Below the pieces are notes generated by a model. The model saw only the letters and a list, made by a program, of their open reading frames with translations, ran no database searches and was not told the origin of the DNA. A stretch of 8,883 nt of DNA from Clostridium sp. CAG:169 (lineage in GTDB: Bacteria; Bacillota; Clostridia; Oscillospirales; Ruminococcaceae). Positions 1 to 7,295 of this stretch are shown here, one piece after another. The translations under genes and the position numbers were made by a program. The DNA is taken from NCBI GenBank assembly GCA_000435195.1, contig FR880152.1:26200-35082 (forward strand), given 5' to 3'. Numbering within the stretch: the stretch's first letter is position 1; each line of letters starts with the position of its first letter.

Positions 1-195
1 GTTGGTGTGGTTGATGCGAGCCATCAGGTATTCCAGCCGCTGAATCGCTGCATCCAGCTCCTGCTTCAATCTTTCCGGCTGCTCGGCAGGCTGCTCCCCT
101 TCCTGCACCAGCACATTGTTGTCCAGTCGCTCCTTGAGCTGCTGGATGGTCCGGTTGAGGTCTGCCCGTTCCTGTAACGCTTCAGCAAGTTTCAT
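1..195 (-). CDS. DIP1984 family protein, N-terminal part (runs off left edge)
   Basis: The reverse strand opens with ATG at 195 and stays open to the window edge, giving 65 codons that begin MKLAEALQERADLNRTIQQL. The segment is charged and looks alpha-helical or coiled-coil. It contains an NNVLVQEGEQPAE stretch and a LMARINHTN stretch, which match my memory of the DIP1984 family (sometimes labelled septicolysin-like). The function of that family is not established, and the septicolysin label should not be read as evidence of a toxin. A GGGAGAAGGA purine-rich ribosome binding site lies about 6-8 nt before the ATG. The gene is separated from the upstream yjiM gene by a terminator and has its own promoter-like site, so it is probably a separate transcription unit. 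The C-terminal part is outside the window, so integrity cannot be judged. Family assignment is from recall of the N-terminus only. Confidence 0.75.
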   Translation of the reverse strand, partial: MKLAEALQERADLNRTIQQLKERLDNNVLVQEGEQPAEQPERLKQELDAAIQRLEYLMARINHTN

Positions 196-245
196 GGTAT
201 CATCCTTCTCCCTTCAAAAGCTCCTGCTTGCTCTCTGTTGTCATC

Positions 246-274
246 AGTGTATCACAAAATCCTGCAAAAGTCAC
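246..274 (-). promoter_or_regulatory. Probable sigma-A promoter for the DIP1984-family gene
   Basis: Reading the minus strand, GTGACT (269-274) is followed by a 17-bp spacer and TACACT (246-251). This is 4/6 to the -35 consensus and close to TATAAT at -10, and a TGTGA run precedes the -10. It lies downstream of the yjiM terminator and about 50 bp before the ATG at 195. The fit is moderate and rests on motif and position only. Confidence 0.45.
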
Positions 275-310
275 GGGGTTACCGTCTGATGCAGTCTCTT
301 TTTTTGCAAC

Positions 311-348
311 AATAAAAGGTCCTGCCGGCAGATGCACAGCAGGACCTT
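311..348 (-). terminator. Intrinsic terminator closing the transporter-yjiM operon
   Basis: The minus strand reads AAGGTCCTGC, a 13-nt loop, GCAGGACCTT, then TTATT. The 10-bp stem is perfect (316-325 paired with 339-348). The T-rich tail is short (CCTTTTATT), so it may leak. It begins 11 nt after the yjiM stop codon, as expected for an operon end. Confidence 0.8.
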
Positions 349-358
349 GTGATTATCT

Positions 359-1510
359 TTACAGCATTTCGATAAAGGCAGCACAGCGGGTGTTGAGCTG
401 ACCGATGTCCGAAGAGGAATAATCGGTTTCAACACACATATACGGCAGACCTTTGCCGGTAACAAAACGTTTGATGTAATAGGATTCCACATTGTAGGTG
501 TGGCAAGCCTGCAGGATGACCTCTACAACCGCGTCGATCTTGTACTCTTCCAGCAGACGGCCCAACAGCTTGAAGCGGTTTTCGTCCGGTGTCATACAGG
601 AGCAGCCGATGTTCAGGTACCGGTCTGCGATTGCCTGGTAGATGTCCGGTGTATCCTCGTTAATCAGTTCATCGACCGATTTTGCGCCACTGCAGTTTTC
701 AAAGCAAACAACGTTGCCGCCGTTTTCTTCGATGGATTTAACAACTTTCATTGCATTTCCACCGATTGGGCAGCCGGTCACCAGAATACGCGGACGTTTT
801 TCGATTGGGCGGTTGCCTTCCTCGTATTCCTTCTGGATGCGGTCGGTCAGTGCGTTGACCTCTTCGATTGCCTTGCGGCGGTCGAACTTAAAGCTCGAAC
901 CATACAGCACGCTGTACAGGTTCAGACCTGCCATCGGAGGCGGGTCGAGCTTCATCAGCTCATAGAAGCGGCGCAGTGCCAGACGGTTCTGGTTGGAAAG
1001 CTTGACCTGTTCGCGCAGGTTTTCTTCGGTGATGGTCACGCCAAACTTTTCTTCCAGCTTGTTTTTCAGTGCAACCACCTCTTCCCGCCAGAGCTTGCGT
1101 CCCATCGGCGACTGACGGTTTGGCAGCTCCATGATGTGGGTGTCCTTGATTTCACCCAGCATCTCATACATCTTCTTTTTACCGTCGCAGGTGGTTTCAC
1201 CGATAATCAAATCGGAAAAGTAGAAGTATGGGCATTTCTGTGTCTTAGCAAAGCCGTAGCTGGATTTTACCAGTGGGCAGAGGTTTCTGGGCAGGTCCTG
1301 CTCTGCTTCTGCGATGGTTTCATCCGAGAAGGAGCACAGTCCGACCGGAATCGCTCCTGCTGCCATGATGACTTCATTCGGTGTATAGGTGCAAAAGGTT
1401 CCGACAAACGGGATATTTTTTTCTTTGATTTCGTAAGCGTGCAGAAAAGAGTTGCGGCGCTGTTCGCTGAATTCTTCAAACACTGCTGGCAAAGTCTTGA
1501 TAACTTCCAT
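359..1510 (-). CDS. yjiM: Double-cubane cluster protein, YjiM-like (2-hydroxyacyl-CoA dehydratase family)
   Basis: This 383-residue protein matches E. coli YjiM as I remember it in length and along the whole chain, including DLPRNLCPL(V/I)KSSYGF (73-87), KCPYFYFSDL, GETTCDGKKKMYE (104-116), TGCPIGG (245-251), GCSC (302-305), QACHTY (335-340) and an identical ending AAFIEML. The family is homologous to the D component of 2-hydroxyacyl-CoA dehydratases. Its double-cubane branch carries an [8Fe-9S] cluster and, with an ATP-dependent activator of the HgdC/YjiL type, reduces small molecules such as acetylene in vitro. The natural substrate is unknown. Cysteines 40, 59, 78, 93, 108, 247, 273, 303, 305 and 336 are shared with YjiM and include the likely cluster ligands. 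The start has an AGGAGG site 9 nt upstream. The gene follows dppF by 27 nt with no promoter or terminator between, so it is the last operon gene. No activator ATPase gene is visible. A true 2-hydroxyacyl-CoA dehydratase subunit is less likely, since no partner subunit is adjacent. Confidence 0.92.
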   Translation of the reverse strand: MEVIKTLPAVFEEFSEQRRNSFLHAYEIKEKNIPFVGTFCTYTPNEVIMAAGAIPVGLCSFSDETIAEAEQDLPRNLCPLVKSSYGFAKTQKCPYFYFSDLIIGETTCDGKKKMYEMLGEIKDTHIMELPNRQSPMGRKLWREEVVALKNKLEEKFGVTITEENLREQVKLSNQNRLALRRFYELMKLDPPPMAGLNLYSVLYGSSFKFDRRKAIEEVNALTDRIQKEYEEGNRPIEKRPRILVTGCPIGGNAMKVVKSIEENGGNVVCFENCSGAKSVDELINEDTPDIYQAIADRYLNIGCSCMTPDENRFKLLGRLLEEYKIDAVVEVILQACHTYNVESYYIKRFVTGKGLPYMCVETDYSSSDIGQLNTRCAAFIEML

Positions 1511-1537
1511 CTTAAAATTCCTCCTGTTTTCTTCTGT

Positions 1538-2509
1538 TTAACGGTCGTTGTAGAGGTGGCAGGCGACAAAATGTCCCGGCTCCACCTCACGCAGCTGTGG
1601 ACGCTCCTTCATGCAGCGCTCGCTGCAACGGCTGCATCGTCCGCTGAAGCGACAGCCCTCCGGCGGGTTGACCGGGCTGGGCACATCGCCGGTCAGCATA
1701 ATCTTCTTGCGTTCGCGGGATGCTTTCGGGTCGGCAATCGGTACGGCGGACAGCAGCGCTTCGGTATAGGGGTGCAGCGGTTTTTTATACAGGTCTACCG
1801 AGTTGGAAAGCTCCACCATATTTCCCAGGTACATAACGGCAATACGATCGGAGATGTGCTTGACCATCGACAGGTCATGCGCAATAAAGAGCATGGTCAA
1901 ATCCTTTTCCTTTTGCAGCTTCATCAACAGGTTGATAATCTGCGCCTGGATGGAAACGTCCAGTGCGGAAATCGGCTCGTCGCAGAACAGAAATTCCGGG
2001 TTGACCGCCAGTGCGCGGGCAATACCGATTCTCTGGCGCTGTCCGCCGGAAAATTCATGGACGTTTCTCATCGCGTGCTCCGCATTAAGTCCTACCATGT
2101 CCAGCAGCTCGAGCACCATCCGCTCTTCCTCCGCCTGTGTCTTTGCCAGCTTGTGGATGCGGATTCCCTCCGCTACAATGTTGTACACCTTCTGATGCGG
2201 GTCCAGCGAAGCGTATGGGTCTTGGAAAATCATCTGCACCTTGCCGCTGAAGTCGAAACGTTCCTTCCTGCTCATTTGGTGAACGTCCTTGCCCTGATAG
2301 AACACTTCGCCGCTGGTGCGGTCCAGCATCCCGATGCAGGTCTTACCGCAGGTGGTCTTTCCACAGCCCGATTCTCCGACAATACCCAACGTTTCACCCT
2401 TGTGAATGACAAAGGAAACATCGTCCACCGCCTTGAGCACGCGCTTTTTACCTGCTTTATAATATTTACAGAGGTGCTTGACCTCCAGTTCGACCGGTCT
2501 ATTGTTCAT
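1538..2509 (-). CDS. dppF: Dipeptide/oligopeptide ABC transporter ATPase, DppF/OppF type
   Basis: One of two cytoplasmic ATPases powering peptide import. Counting from the ATG at 2509 (323 residues), it has Walker A GESGCGKT (45-52), Q-loop Q96 in MIFQDPYASLDP, signature FSGGQRQR (153-160), Walker B LFCDEP with D177/E178, and switch H211. The C-terminal oligopeptide extension includes LHPYTEALLSAVP and cysteines 286, 292, 295, 299 and 317. Four-cysteine sets here bind a [4Fe-4S] cluster in related transporters; cluster binding in this protein is inference. The reading frame is open back to 2554, but the ATG at 2509 is preferred. A GGAGGTGA site lies 5 nt before it, and the MNNRPVELEVKHL start fits the family, while the longer form adds an unrelated 15-residue leader. 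The start overlaps the dppD stop by 11 nt, indicating translational coupling. Peptide size preference cannot be read from sequence. Confidence 0.93.
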   Translation of the reverse strand: MNNRPVELEVKHLCKYYKAGKKRVLKAVDDVSFVIHKGETLGIVGESGCGKTTCGKTCIGMLDRTSGEVFYQGKDVHQMSRKERFDFSGKVQMIFQDPYASLDPHQKVYNIVAEGIRIHKLAKTQAEEERMVLELLDMVGLNAEHAMRNVHEFSGGQRQRIGIARALAVNPEFLFCDEPISALDVSIQAQIINLLMKLQKEKDLTMLFIAHDLSMVKHISDRIAVMYLGNMVELSNSVDLYKKPLHPYTEALLSAVPIADPKASRERKKIMLTGDVPSPVNPPEGCRFSGRCSRCSERCMKERPQLREVEPGHFVACHLYNDR

Positions 2510-3530
2510 CCTGCTCACCTCCGGTATGGAATGGAACGCCGCTGACATCGGCACGTGGGTCGGTCAGCCAGCAAGCCACCTGATGTCCTCCTTTGAGTTC
2601 GATGGTTTCCGGCGAATATTCTGCGCAGATATTCATAGCGTATGGACACCTGCTGCAAAATGCACAGCCCTTTGGCGGGTGAATCATATCCGGGATGGTA
2701 CCTTCGATGGTGACCAGCTGCTCCTTGTTGTCCAAATCCAGACGAGGCACCGAGTTCATCAGCGCCCAGGTGTACGGGTGACGCGGATTGTAAAAAATCT
2801 CCTCGTTGCTGCCCTTTTCCACAATTTTCCCGGCATACATAACGATGATTTCGTCCGCCATATCTGCCACTACACCCAGGTCGTGGGTAATCATGATGAT
2901 TGCCATGCCCAGCTTTTTCTGAAGCTGCTTCATCAACTCCAGAATCTGCGCCTGGATGGTCACATCCAGCGCAGTGGTCGGTTCATCGGCAATCAGCAGC
3001 TTCGGATTGGTAATCAGTGCGGTTGCAATCATCACGCGCTGACGCATACCGCCGGAAAGTTCGTGCGGATACTTGTCCAGGCAGGCAGGCGCATCCGGTA
3101 TGCCGACCAGCTCGAGCATCTGCTGCGCTCTTTTTCTGATTTCGGTCTTGCTTAATTTTTCATGGTTGTGATTTTCCAGATTTTCCATAATCTGTTTTCC
3201 AATCATCATGGTCGGGTTGAGGGAAACCAACGCATCCTGGAAGATCATCGAACATTCTTTTCCGCGGAAATCCAGCCATTCCTTCTCTTTAAAATCGAGG
3301 ATGTTTTTGCCCTCATAAAAGATTTGGCTGCCTTCCTTTACGACGCCGGGACGCTCGATCAAGCCCATCAGCGCCTTGGAGGTGACCGATTTTCCGCAGC
3401 CGGACTCTCCTACCAGCGCGGTCGTCTTGCCCGATTCGATGTCAAAGCTGACGCCGCGCACCGACTGCACTTCTCCGGCATAGGTAAAATAAGAAACGGA
3501 AAGGTCCTTCACGTTTACCAGTGTCTTCAT
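2499..3530 (-). CDS. dppD: Dipeptide/oligopeptide ABC transporter ATPase, DppD/OppD type
   Basis: The second ATPase of the importer, 343 residues. It shows Walker A GESGCGKS (41-48), Q-loop Q98 in MIFQDALVSLNP, signature LSGGMRQR (158-165), Walker B LLIADEP with D182/E183, and switch H216. LSGGM and NPTMMIGKQI separate it from the F-type partner. The C-terminal extension has HPYTWALMNSVP followed by cysteines 289, 292, 295, 302 and 320, arranged C-x2-C-x2-C-x6-C plus one more. This pattern holds an iron-sulfur cluster in some characterised DppD/OppD proteins. An AAGGAGG site overlaps the dppC stop codon region and sits 7 nt before the ATG, and only 10 nt separate the two genes. The 3' end overlaps dppF. 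All ATPase motifs are intact, so it should be functional. Confidence 0.94.
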   Translation of the reverse strand: MKTLVNVKDLSVSYFTYAGEVQSVRGVSFDIESGKTTALVGESGCGKSVTSKALMGLIERPGVVKEGSQIFYEGKNILDFKEKEWLDFRGKECSMIFQDALVSLNPTMMIGKQIMENLENHNHEKLSKTEIRKRAQQMLELVGIPDAPACLDKYPHELSGGMRQRVMIATALITNPKLLIADEPTTALDVTIQAQILELMKQLQKKLGMAIIMITHDLGVVADMADEIIVMYAGKIVEKGSNEEIFYNPRHPYTWALMNSVPRLDLDNKEQLVTIEGTIPDMIHPPKGCAFCSRCPYAMNICAEYSPETIELKGGHQVACWLTDPRADVSGVPFHTGGEQDEQ

Positions 3531-3540
3531 AATTTCCTCC

Positions 3541-4467
3541 TTATTTTACAATCTTTGGTTCCAGCGCACTGCGCAGTACGTCGCCCAGAATGTTAAAGCT
3601 CAGTACGGTGAGCAGAATCAGCAGTCCCGGATAAATTGCCAGAATCGGCTTATCCAGAATGTGCGCTTGTGCCGCCTGAAGCATACTTCCCCAGGAAGCG
3701 TACGGGATAGAGATGCCCAGTCCCAAAAAGCTCAGGGAAGATTCGGTCAAAATTGCACTGGCAACGCCCAAGCTGGCTGCAACGATGACCGGTCCGAGGA
3801 TGTTGGGCAGGATGTGCTGCACTGCAATCAAAACATTGCCTGCACCCAGGTTTTTGGATGCAACCACGAAATCCCTTTCTTTTAAGGACATCGTTTCTGC
3901 GCGGGTGATTCGTGCAACCGATGCCCACGAGAACAGGCTGAGCACCAAAATCAGGGTGGTCATGCCCGGCTTGAGGATGGTGTTGAGGACAATCATCAGC
4001 AGCATACTCGGCAGCGCCAGGAAAATATCGGTAAAGCGCATCAGCAGCATATCCAGTTTGCCGCCGATGTAGCCCGAAAAGATGCCGATGGTCGTTCCGA
4101 TGAAAACGGTGACCAGCATAGCGGCAAAGCCTACCATCAACGAAACCCTGCCGCCGTACAACGCACGGGTAAAGTAGTCTCTGCCGTACTCGTCACAGCC
4201 GAACGGATGCTGCATCGAGGGAGCGGCGAATTTGTTTGCCAGATCCAGCTTGTTCGGGTCATACGGGCTTAAAGGAGCCAGCAAAGATGCCACAATGATG
4301 ATAATCAGAAAGATGACCGCAAAAATTGCCACCGGGTTGCTCTTGATTTCAGAAACGATGTCTTTCCACAAGCTGCGGTGATAAACGGTGCCGAGGTCCT
4401 TTTCCTTTTTCTCTATCCGCTGAAAGGAGCGCTCGTCAAAAACAATTTTATTTTCCATTGGCTGCAT
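3541..4467 (-). CDS. dppC: Peptide ABC transporter permease, DppC/OppC type
   Basis: An inner-membrane permease subunit. From the ATG at 4467 it is 308 residues, the usual DppC length. After about 40 cytoplasmic residues comes the first membrane helix (45-66, ending in LLAPLSPYDPN), then the HPFGCDEYGRDYFTRALYGG motif typical of DppC. The transport domain follows with several helices and an EAA-type coupling loop around RAETMSLKERDFVVASKNLGAG (189-210). The C-terminus ALEPKIVK is also typical. The frame is open back to 4659, but that stretch is antisense-like sequence inside dppB with no DppC similarity. An AGGGGG ribosome binding site precedes 4467 by 4 nt. A second ATG at 4458 (MENK) is possible but lies 13 nt from that site. 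The start overlaps dppB by 20 nt, so translation is probably coupled. Confidence 0.92.
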   Translation of the reverse strand: MQPMENKIVFDERSFQRIEKKEKDLGTVYHRSLWKDIVSEIKSNPVAIFAVIFLIIIIVASLLAPLSPYDPNKLDLANKFAAPSMQHPFGCDEYGRDYFTRALYGGRVSLMVGFAAMLVTVFIGTTIGIFSGYIGGKLDMLLMRFTDIFLALPSMLLMIVLNTILKPGMTTLILVLSLFSWASVARITRAETMSLKERDFVVASKNLGAGNVLIAVQHILPNILGPVIVAASLGVASAILTESSLSFLGLGISIPYASWGSMLQAAQAHILDKPILAIYPGLLILLTVLSFNILGDVLRSALEPKIVK

Positions 4468-5416
4468 CGATCCCCCTTTTGATTCTTGGGTCTGCAAAGG
4501 AATACAGAACATCGGCGATAAAGTTGCCCATAACCAGAATGAAGCCGGACAACATAACATACGCCATGATGATTGGGTAATCTCTTTTTCCAATCGCTTC
4601 CATCGCAAAGCTGCCGACACCCGGCCAGCCAAAGACGCTTTCGATGATGAAGGAGCCACACACCAGCGAAGCCATGTTCATACCCAGGATGGTGATGATG
4701 GGCAGCAGGGTGTTCTTCAAAACGTGCTTGCGCAAAATTTGCCAGGGAGAAGTTCCCTTTGCTTTGGCAGCCAGAACATACTCTTCACTGAGCTGACCGA
4801 TGGTGTTGGCGCGCACATAGCGGGTCTTGGACGCCATCGTTCCCAGCGCCATGGTCATCACCGGCATAAGCATATGCTGGATAGTGTCCAGTGGGGTGTT
4901 CACTCCTATTGTGTGCATTCCCGAAGAAGGCAGGATGTGCAGGGTCGCAGTGAAAAGAATAATCATCAGCATTCCAAAGTAGAAGGAAGGGATGGACATT
5001 CCAAAGTAGGCAAAACCGCTGATGACATTGTCCACCCAGGTGTTTTTCTTGTAACCGGCTATCAAGCCCAGTGGGATGGACAGAGCCAGCGACACCACCA
5101 GCGAGCAACCCATCAGCAGGATGGTGGAGGGCAGGCGCTTGAGCAGCATGGGTGCCACCGGTGTTTTGTAGGAAAGAGAAACACCAAAGTTGCCTTGCAG
5201 CGCCTCTTTCAGCCATGCCCAATACTGCTCGGGCATACTCTTATTGAGTCCCAGTTTTTCAATGACAATCTGTTTTTCTTCCGGGCTCATATCCTCGGTC
5301 AGATACATCGAGGAAATATCGCCGGGAGCCAAATCAATAATGGCAAAGGAGAAGAAGGAGATCAGCAGCATGACGATTGCCACCTGACCTACTTTTTTCA
5401 AACAATATTTTAGCAT
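4448..5416 (-). CDS. dppB: Peptide ABC transporter permease, DppB/OppB type
   Basis: The partner permease, 322 residues. It has an N-terminal helix (about 9-29), then a long extracytoplasmic segment with PGD (31-33), a KLGLNKSMPEQYWAWL region and GNFGVSLSYKTPV, all typical of DppB. The transport domain begins near residue 95. The EAA-type loop, RANTIGQLSEEYVLAAKAKGTS (202-223), contacts an ATPase, and the FGWPGVGSFAMEAIGKRDYP block (262-281) and DPRIKRG (309-315) are family hallmarks. The ATG at 5416 has only a modest AGGAAAGGAAAG ribosome binding site. The gene starts 20 nt beyond a hairpin-T-tract that separates it from the binding protein gene, so its expression depends on read-through. 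No internal promoter was found in the 72-nt gap. Confidence 0.93.
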   Translation of the reverse strand: MLKYCLKKVGQVAIVMLLISFFSFAIIDLAPGDISSMYLTEDMSPEEKQIVIEKLGLNKSMPEQYWAWLKEALQGNFGVSLSYKTPVAPMLLKRLPSTILLMGCSLVVSLALSIPLGLIAGYKKNTWVDNVISGFAYFGMSIPSFYFGMLMIILFTATLHILPSSGMHTIGVNTPLDTIQHMLMPVMTMALGTMASKTRYVRANTIGQLSEEYVLAAKAKGTSPWQILRKHVLKNTLLPIITILGMNMASLVCGSFIIESVFGWPGVGSFAMEAIGKRDYPIIMAYVMLSGFILVMGNFIADVLYSFADPRIKRGIDAANGK

Positions 5417-5435
5417 CGGTCTTTCCTTTCCTAGT

Positions 5436-5471
5436 AAAAAGCCTGCCCCTGAAGGTCAAGGGCAGGCTTTT
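5436..5471 (-). terminator. Attenuating terminator between binding protein and permease genes
   Basis: On the minus strand a perfect 12-bp stem AAAAGCCTGCCC / GGGCAGGCTTTT (5460-5471 pairing with 5437-5448, 11-nt loop) is followed directly by a T-run. It lies 17 nt after the dppA stop and 19 nt before the dppB start, with no promoter visible in between. This is the usual way to make the binding protein in excess over the membrane complex, and the hairpin can also protect the dppA mRNA 3' end. Confidence 0.85.
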
Positions 5472-5488
5472 GTGACTGCGATGGATGA

Positions 5489-7159
5489 TTAGCTGTTGAC
5501 AGAAATGCCCAGGTAATCGATAAATTCTGGAACGATCGGGCTGCAATCCAGACCGGTAACGTTCTTCTGAGAAACGATGACATAGTTGGTGTAGGTCAGT
5601 GGGTAGATGCGGTGCTGAGCCAGAGCCAGCTCCATAACCTCATCAGACAGCTTCTGTGCTTCGGCAGGATCGGAAGCAGTATTTACTTTTACTGCCAGCT
5701 CGCCGCAGGTTGGGGTCAGACCCCATGCGTTGTCCTTCTGGTTCAGGTAGCTGTATGCCTGATTCAGGGTATTGCCCTTCATCGAATCCCAACCATTGGT
5801 ACCCAAATCCCAGGTCTTTTCCTGACCGTTGAACCCGTAGGAGGATGCTGCAAAGAATCTTGGGAAGAAGGAGGAGGAATCCATGCCTTCAATCTGCAGG
5901 TTTACGCCAATCTGTGCCAGCTGCTGCTGCAGAACAACTGCAACCGCTTCCATGTTTGGACGGTCAGCGTTGTAGATGTAGGTCAGGGTCATGCCTTCCA
6001 GACCGGAGGATTTTGCAAGCTCTTTTGCTTTTTCCAGGTCGTAAACATAGTCAGGAGTTTCCGGGTTGTACAGGCTGATTTCCGGGGTCAGCAGGGAGTT
6101 TGGATTGGTTGCCAGCTCCTCGGTACCATAAGCACCTGCGATGACCTCATCCCCGTTGATGGCATAGAAGAGAGCTTCACGCTGCTCGTCGGTCAGGTTT
6201 GCCGGACCGTATGGGTTGACCTGGAGGTAGTTCAGTCTTGCTTCCGGGAAGGAGTAGATGTTGTATTTGTCGGACTGTGCTTTGTATTTTTCCAGTTCGT
6301 CAACGGTGGTGATTCTCATGTAGTCAATCTCGCCGTTTTCAAATGCGATGGACTTGGTGGAACCGGAACCGATTACCTTCATAACGACCTTTTTGACTTG
6401 CGGAGTGCCTCTGTAGTAGTCGTCACGAGCGGTGCAGACAAAGCTGTCGTCGTTGATTTCGCTGACAACATAAGCACCGGAGGTAACAAAGCCGGGCGTG
6501 CTGTAGTATTCGGTTGCAGCTTCGATAGCAGCAGGGTCACCGTTGAACACATGTGCCGGAAATACGTTCATGCCGGACAGAGTAACGACCTCGTAGTTAT
6601 ACGCTTCCGGCAGAACAAACTCGATGGTTTTGTCGTCGATGATGTTCATGCTGCCTTCTACGCCGTTTACGCGGATGTAACGGTTGTAGCCATACTTATG
6701 AATGGAGTAGTCTGCACAGAACTTGATGTCTGCGGTGGTGATTGGAGTGCCGTCAGACCAGTTTGCATCGTCGCGAATGTGAATCTTGTAGGTCTTGCCG
6801 TCCTCGGAGATTTCCAAGCTGTCTGCCAGGTAGTAATCCAAACCGCCGGTGGTGTTCTCGATGAAGAGTTTGTCGTACAGTGGACGGGTCATGGAAGTGT
6901 AGTCGTCCGAACCGCCGGAGTGTGGAGCCAGGGTGTCAGGCATATAGCTGATTGCGATGGTGAAGGTATCCTTCTCTTCGCCGCCGGCAGGTGCAGCAGC
7001 TTCGGTGTTTTCTTCCTTCTTCTCTTCTGTTTTTTCTTCGGTTGCCTGGGTGGTCGGCTGCGCATTTGCATCCTTTGCCGGTGCATCGCTGGAGCCGCAT
7101 CCTGCAACAGACAGCGCCATGGCTGCTGTCAGCAGCAGTGCCAAAATTCTTTTCTTCAT
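5489..7159 (-). CDS. dppA: Peptide-binding lipoprotein, SBP family 5 (DppA/OppA type)
   Basis: The extracellular substrate-binding protein that delivers peptides to the DppBCDF complex. It is 556 residues. A signal peptide (KKR, then a hydrophobic run) ends in the lipobox SVAG-C, so Cys21 is the lipidated residue and the mature protein is anchored to the outer membrane face. Residues 22-64 form a disordered Ala/Thr/Glu/Lys-rich linker with EEKTEEKKEE repeats. The family 5 domain starts at DTFTIAISY (64-72) and contains TRPLYDKLF (91-99), WSDGTPITTADI (134-145) and later RLNYLQVNPYGPANLTDEQ. A GGAGGG site lies 8 nt before the ATG. It is first in the operon, downstream of a 5' leader and promoters. 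Family 5 proteins also bind nickel, sugars or glutathione; adjacent DppBCDF fits peptides best, but the true ligand is unproven. Confidence 0.93.
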   Translation of the reverse strand: MKKRILALLLTAAMALSVAGCGSSDAPAKDANAQPTTQATEEKTEEKKEENTEAAAPAGGEEKDTFTIAISYMPDTLAPHSGGSDDYTSMTRPLYDKLFIENTTGGLDYYLADSLEISEDGKTYKIHIRDDANWSDGTPITTADIKFCADYSIHKYGYNRYIRVNGVEGSMNIIDDKTIEFVLPEAYNYEVVTLSGMNVFPAHVFNGDPAAIEAATEYYSTPGFVTSGAYVVSEINDDSFVCTARDDYYRGTPQVKKVVMKVIGSGSTKSIAFENGEIDYMRITTVDELEKYKAQSDKYNIYSFPEARLNYLQVNPYGPANLTDEQREALFYAINGDEVIAGAYGTEELATNPNSLLTPEISLYNPETPDYVYDLEKAKELAKSSGLEGMTLTYIYNADRPNMEAVAVVLQQQLAQIGVNLQIEGMDSSSFFPRFFAASSYGFNGQEKTWDLGTNGWDSMKGNTLNQAYSYLNQKDNAWGLTPTCGELAVKVNTASDPAEAQKLSDEVMELALAQHRIYPLTYTNYVIVSQKNVTGLDCSPIVPEFIDYLGISVNS

Positions 7160-7190
7160 AGATGTTTCCCTCCGTTTTCAACTTCTCCAA

Positions 7191-7210
7191 CTGATTCCTC
7201 TTGGAATCAG
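7191..7210 (-). other. 5' leader hairpin of the dppA transcript
   Basis: CTGATTCC and GGAATCAG form a perfect 8-bp stem with a 4-nt loop, extendable by three more pairs across a small bulge (7188-7190 with 7213-7215). It lies in the expected untranslated leader between the promoter at 7254-7282 and the ribosome binding site. No T-run follows, so it is not a terminator. An mRNA-stabilising role is a guess. Confidence 0.45.
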
Positions 7211-7253
7211 CCTTGCTGCAACCTCTTCGCTCTTTGTAGATGTTTTATAAATT

Positions 7254-7282
7254 ACTATACTAGAACGATAGGTTTTGCACAA
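7254..7282 (-). promoter_or_regulatory. Probable main sigma-A promoter of the transporter operon (P1)
   Basis: The minus strand reads TTGTGC (7277-7282), exactly 17 bp of spacer, then TATAGT (7254-7259). The -10 differs from consensus by one base and the spacing is ideal. Transcription would begin near 7247, leaving a leader of about 88 nt that contains a hairpin and the GGAGGG site. A palindrome lies immediately upstream of the -35. Confidence 0.7.
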
Positions 7283-7285
7283 TTT

Positions 7286-7295
7286 CTGAATTCAG
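7286..7295. promoter_or_regulatory. Palindrome abutting the dppA promoter, possible operator
   Basis: CTGAATTCAG is a perfect 10-bp palindrome that ends 3 bp upstream of the P1 -35 box and overlaps the -10 of the putative P2. The position suits a regulator, but a 10-bp palindrome in AT-rich DNA can arise by chance. It is not a convincing CodY box: too many positions differ from AATTTTCWGAAAATT. Confidence 0.25.

Noticed and set aside
359..1510. Subunit of a 2-hydroxyacyl-CoA dehydratase in amino acid fermentation
   Set aside because: The protein follows YjiM along its full length, and no partner subunit or CoA-transferase gene is adjacent; possible but less likely.
500..2545. Long plus-strand open frame of 681 codons
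   Set aside because: It runs antisense across yjiM and dppF, which have clear family motifs and ribosome binding sites. The translation is rich in Cys/His/Gln/Phe with no recognisable domain, and there is no start signal.
2510..2554. Upstream ATG at 2554 for DppF
   Set aside because: The extra 15 residues lie within dppD and do not resemble the family N-terminus; the ATG at 2509 has a good ribosome binding site.
4468..4659. Upstream ATG at 4659 for DppC
   Set aside because: The added 64 residues are out-of-frame dppB sequence without DppC features, and the family length fits the later start.
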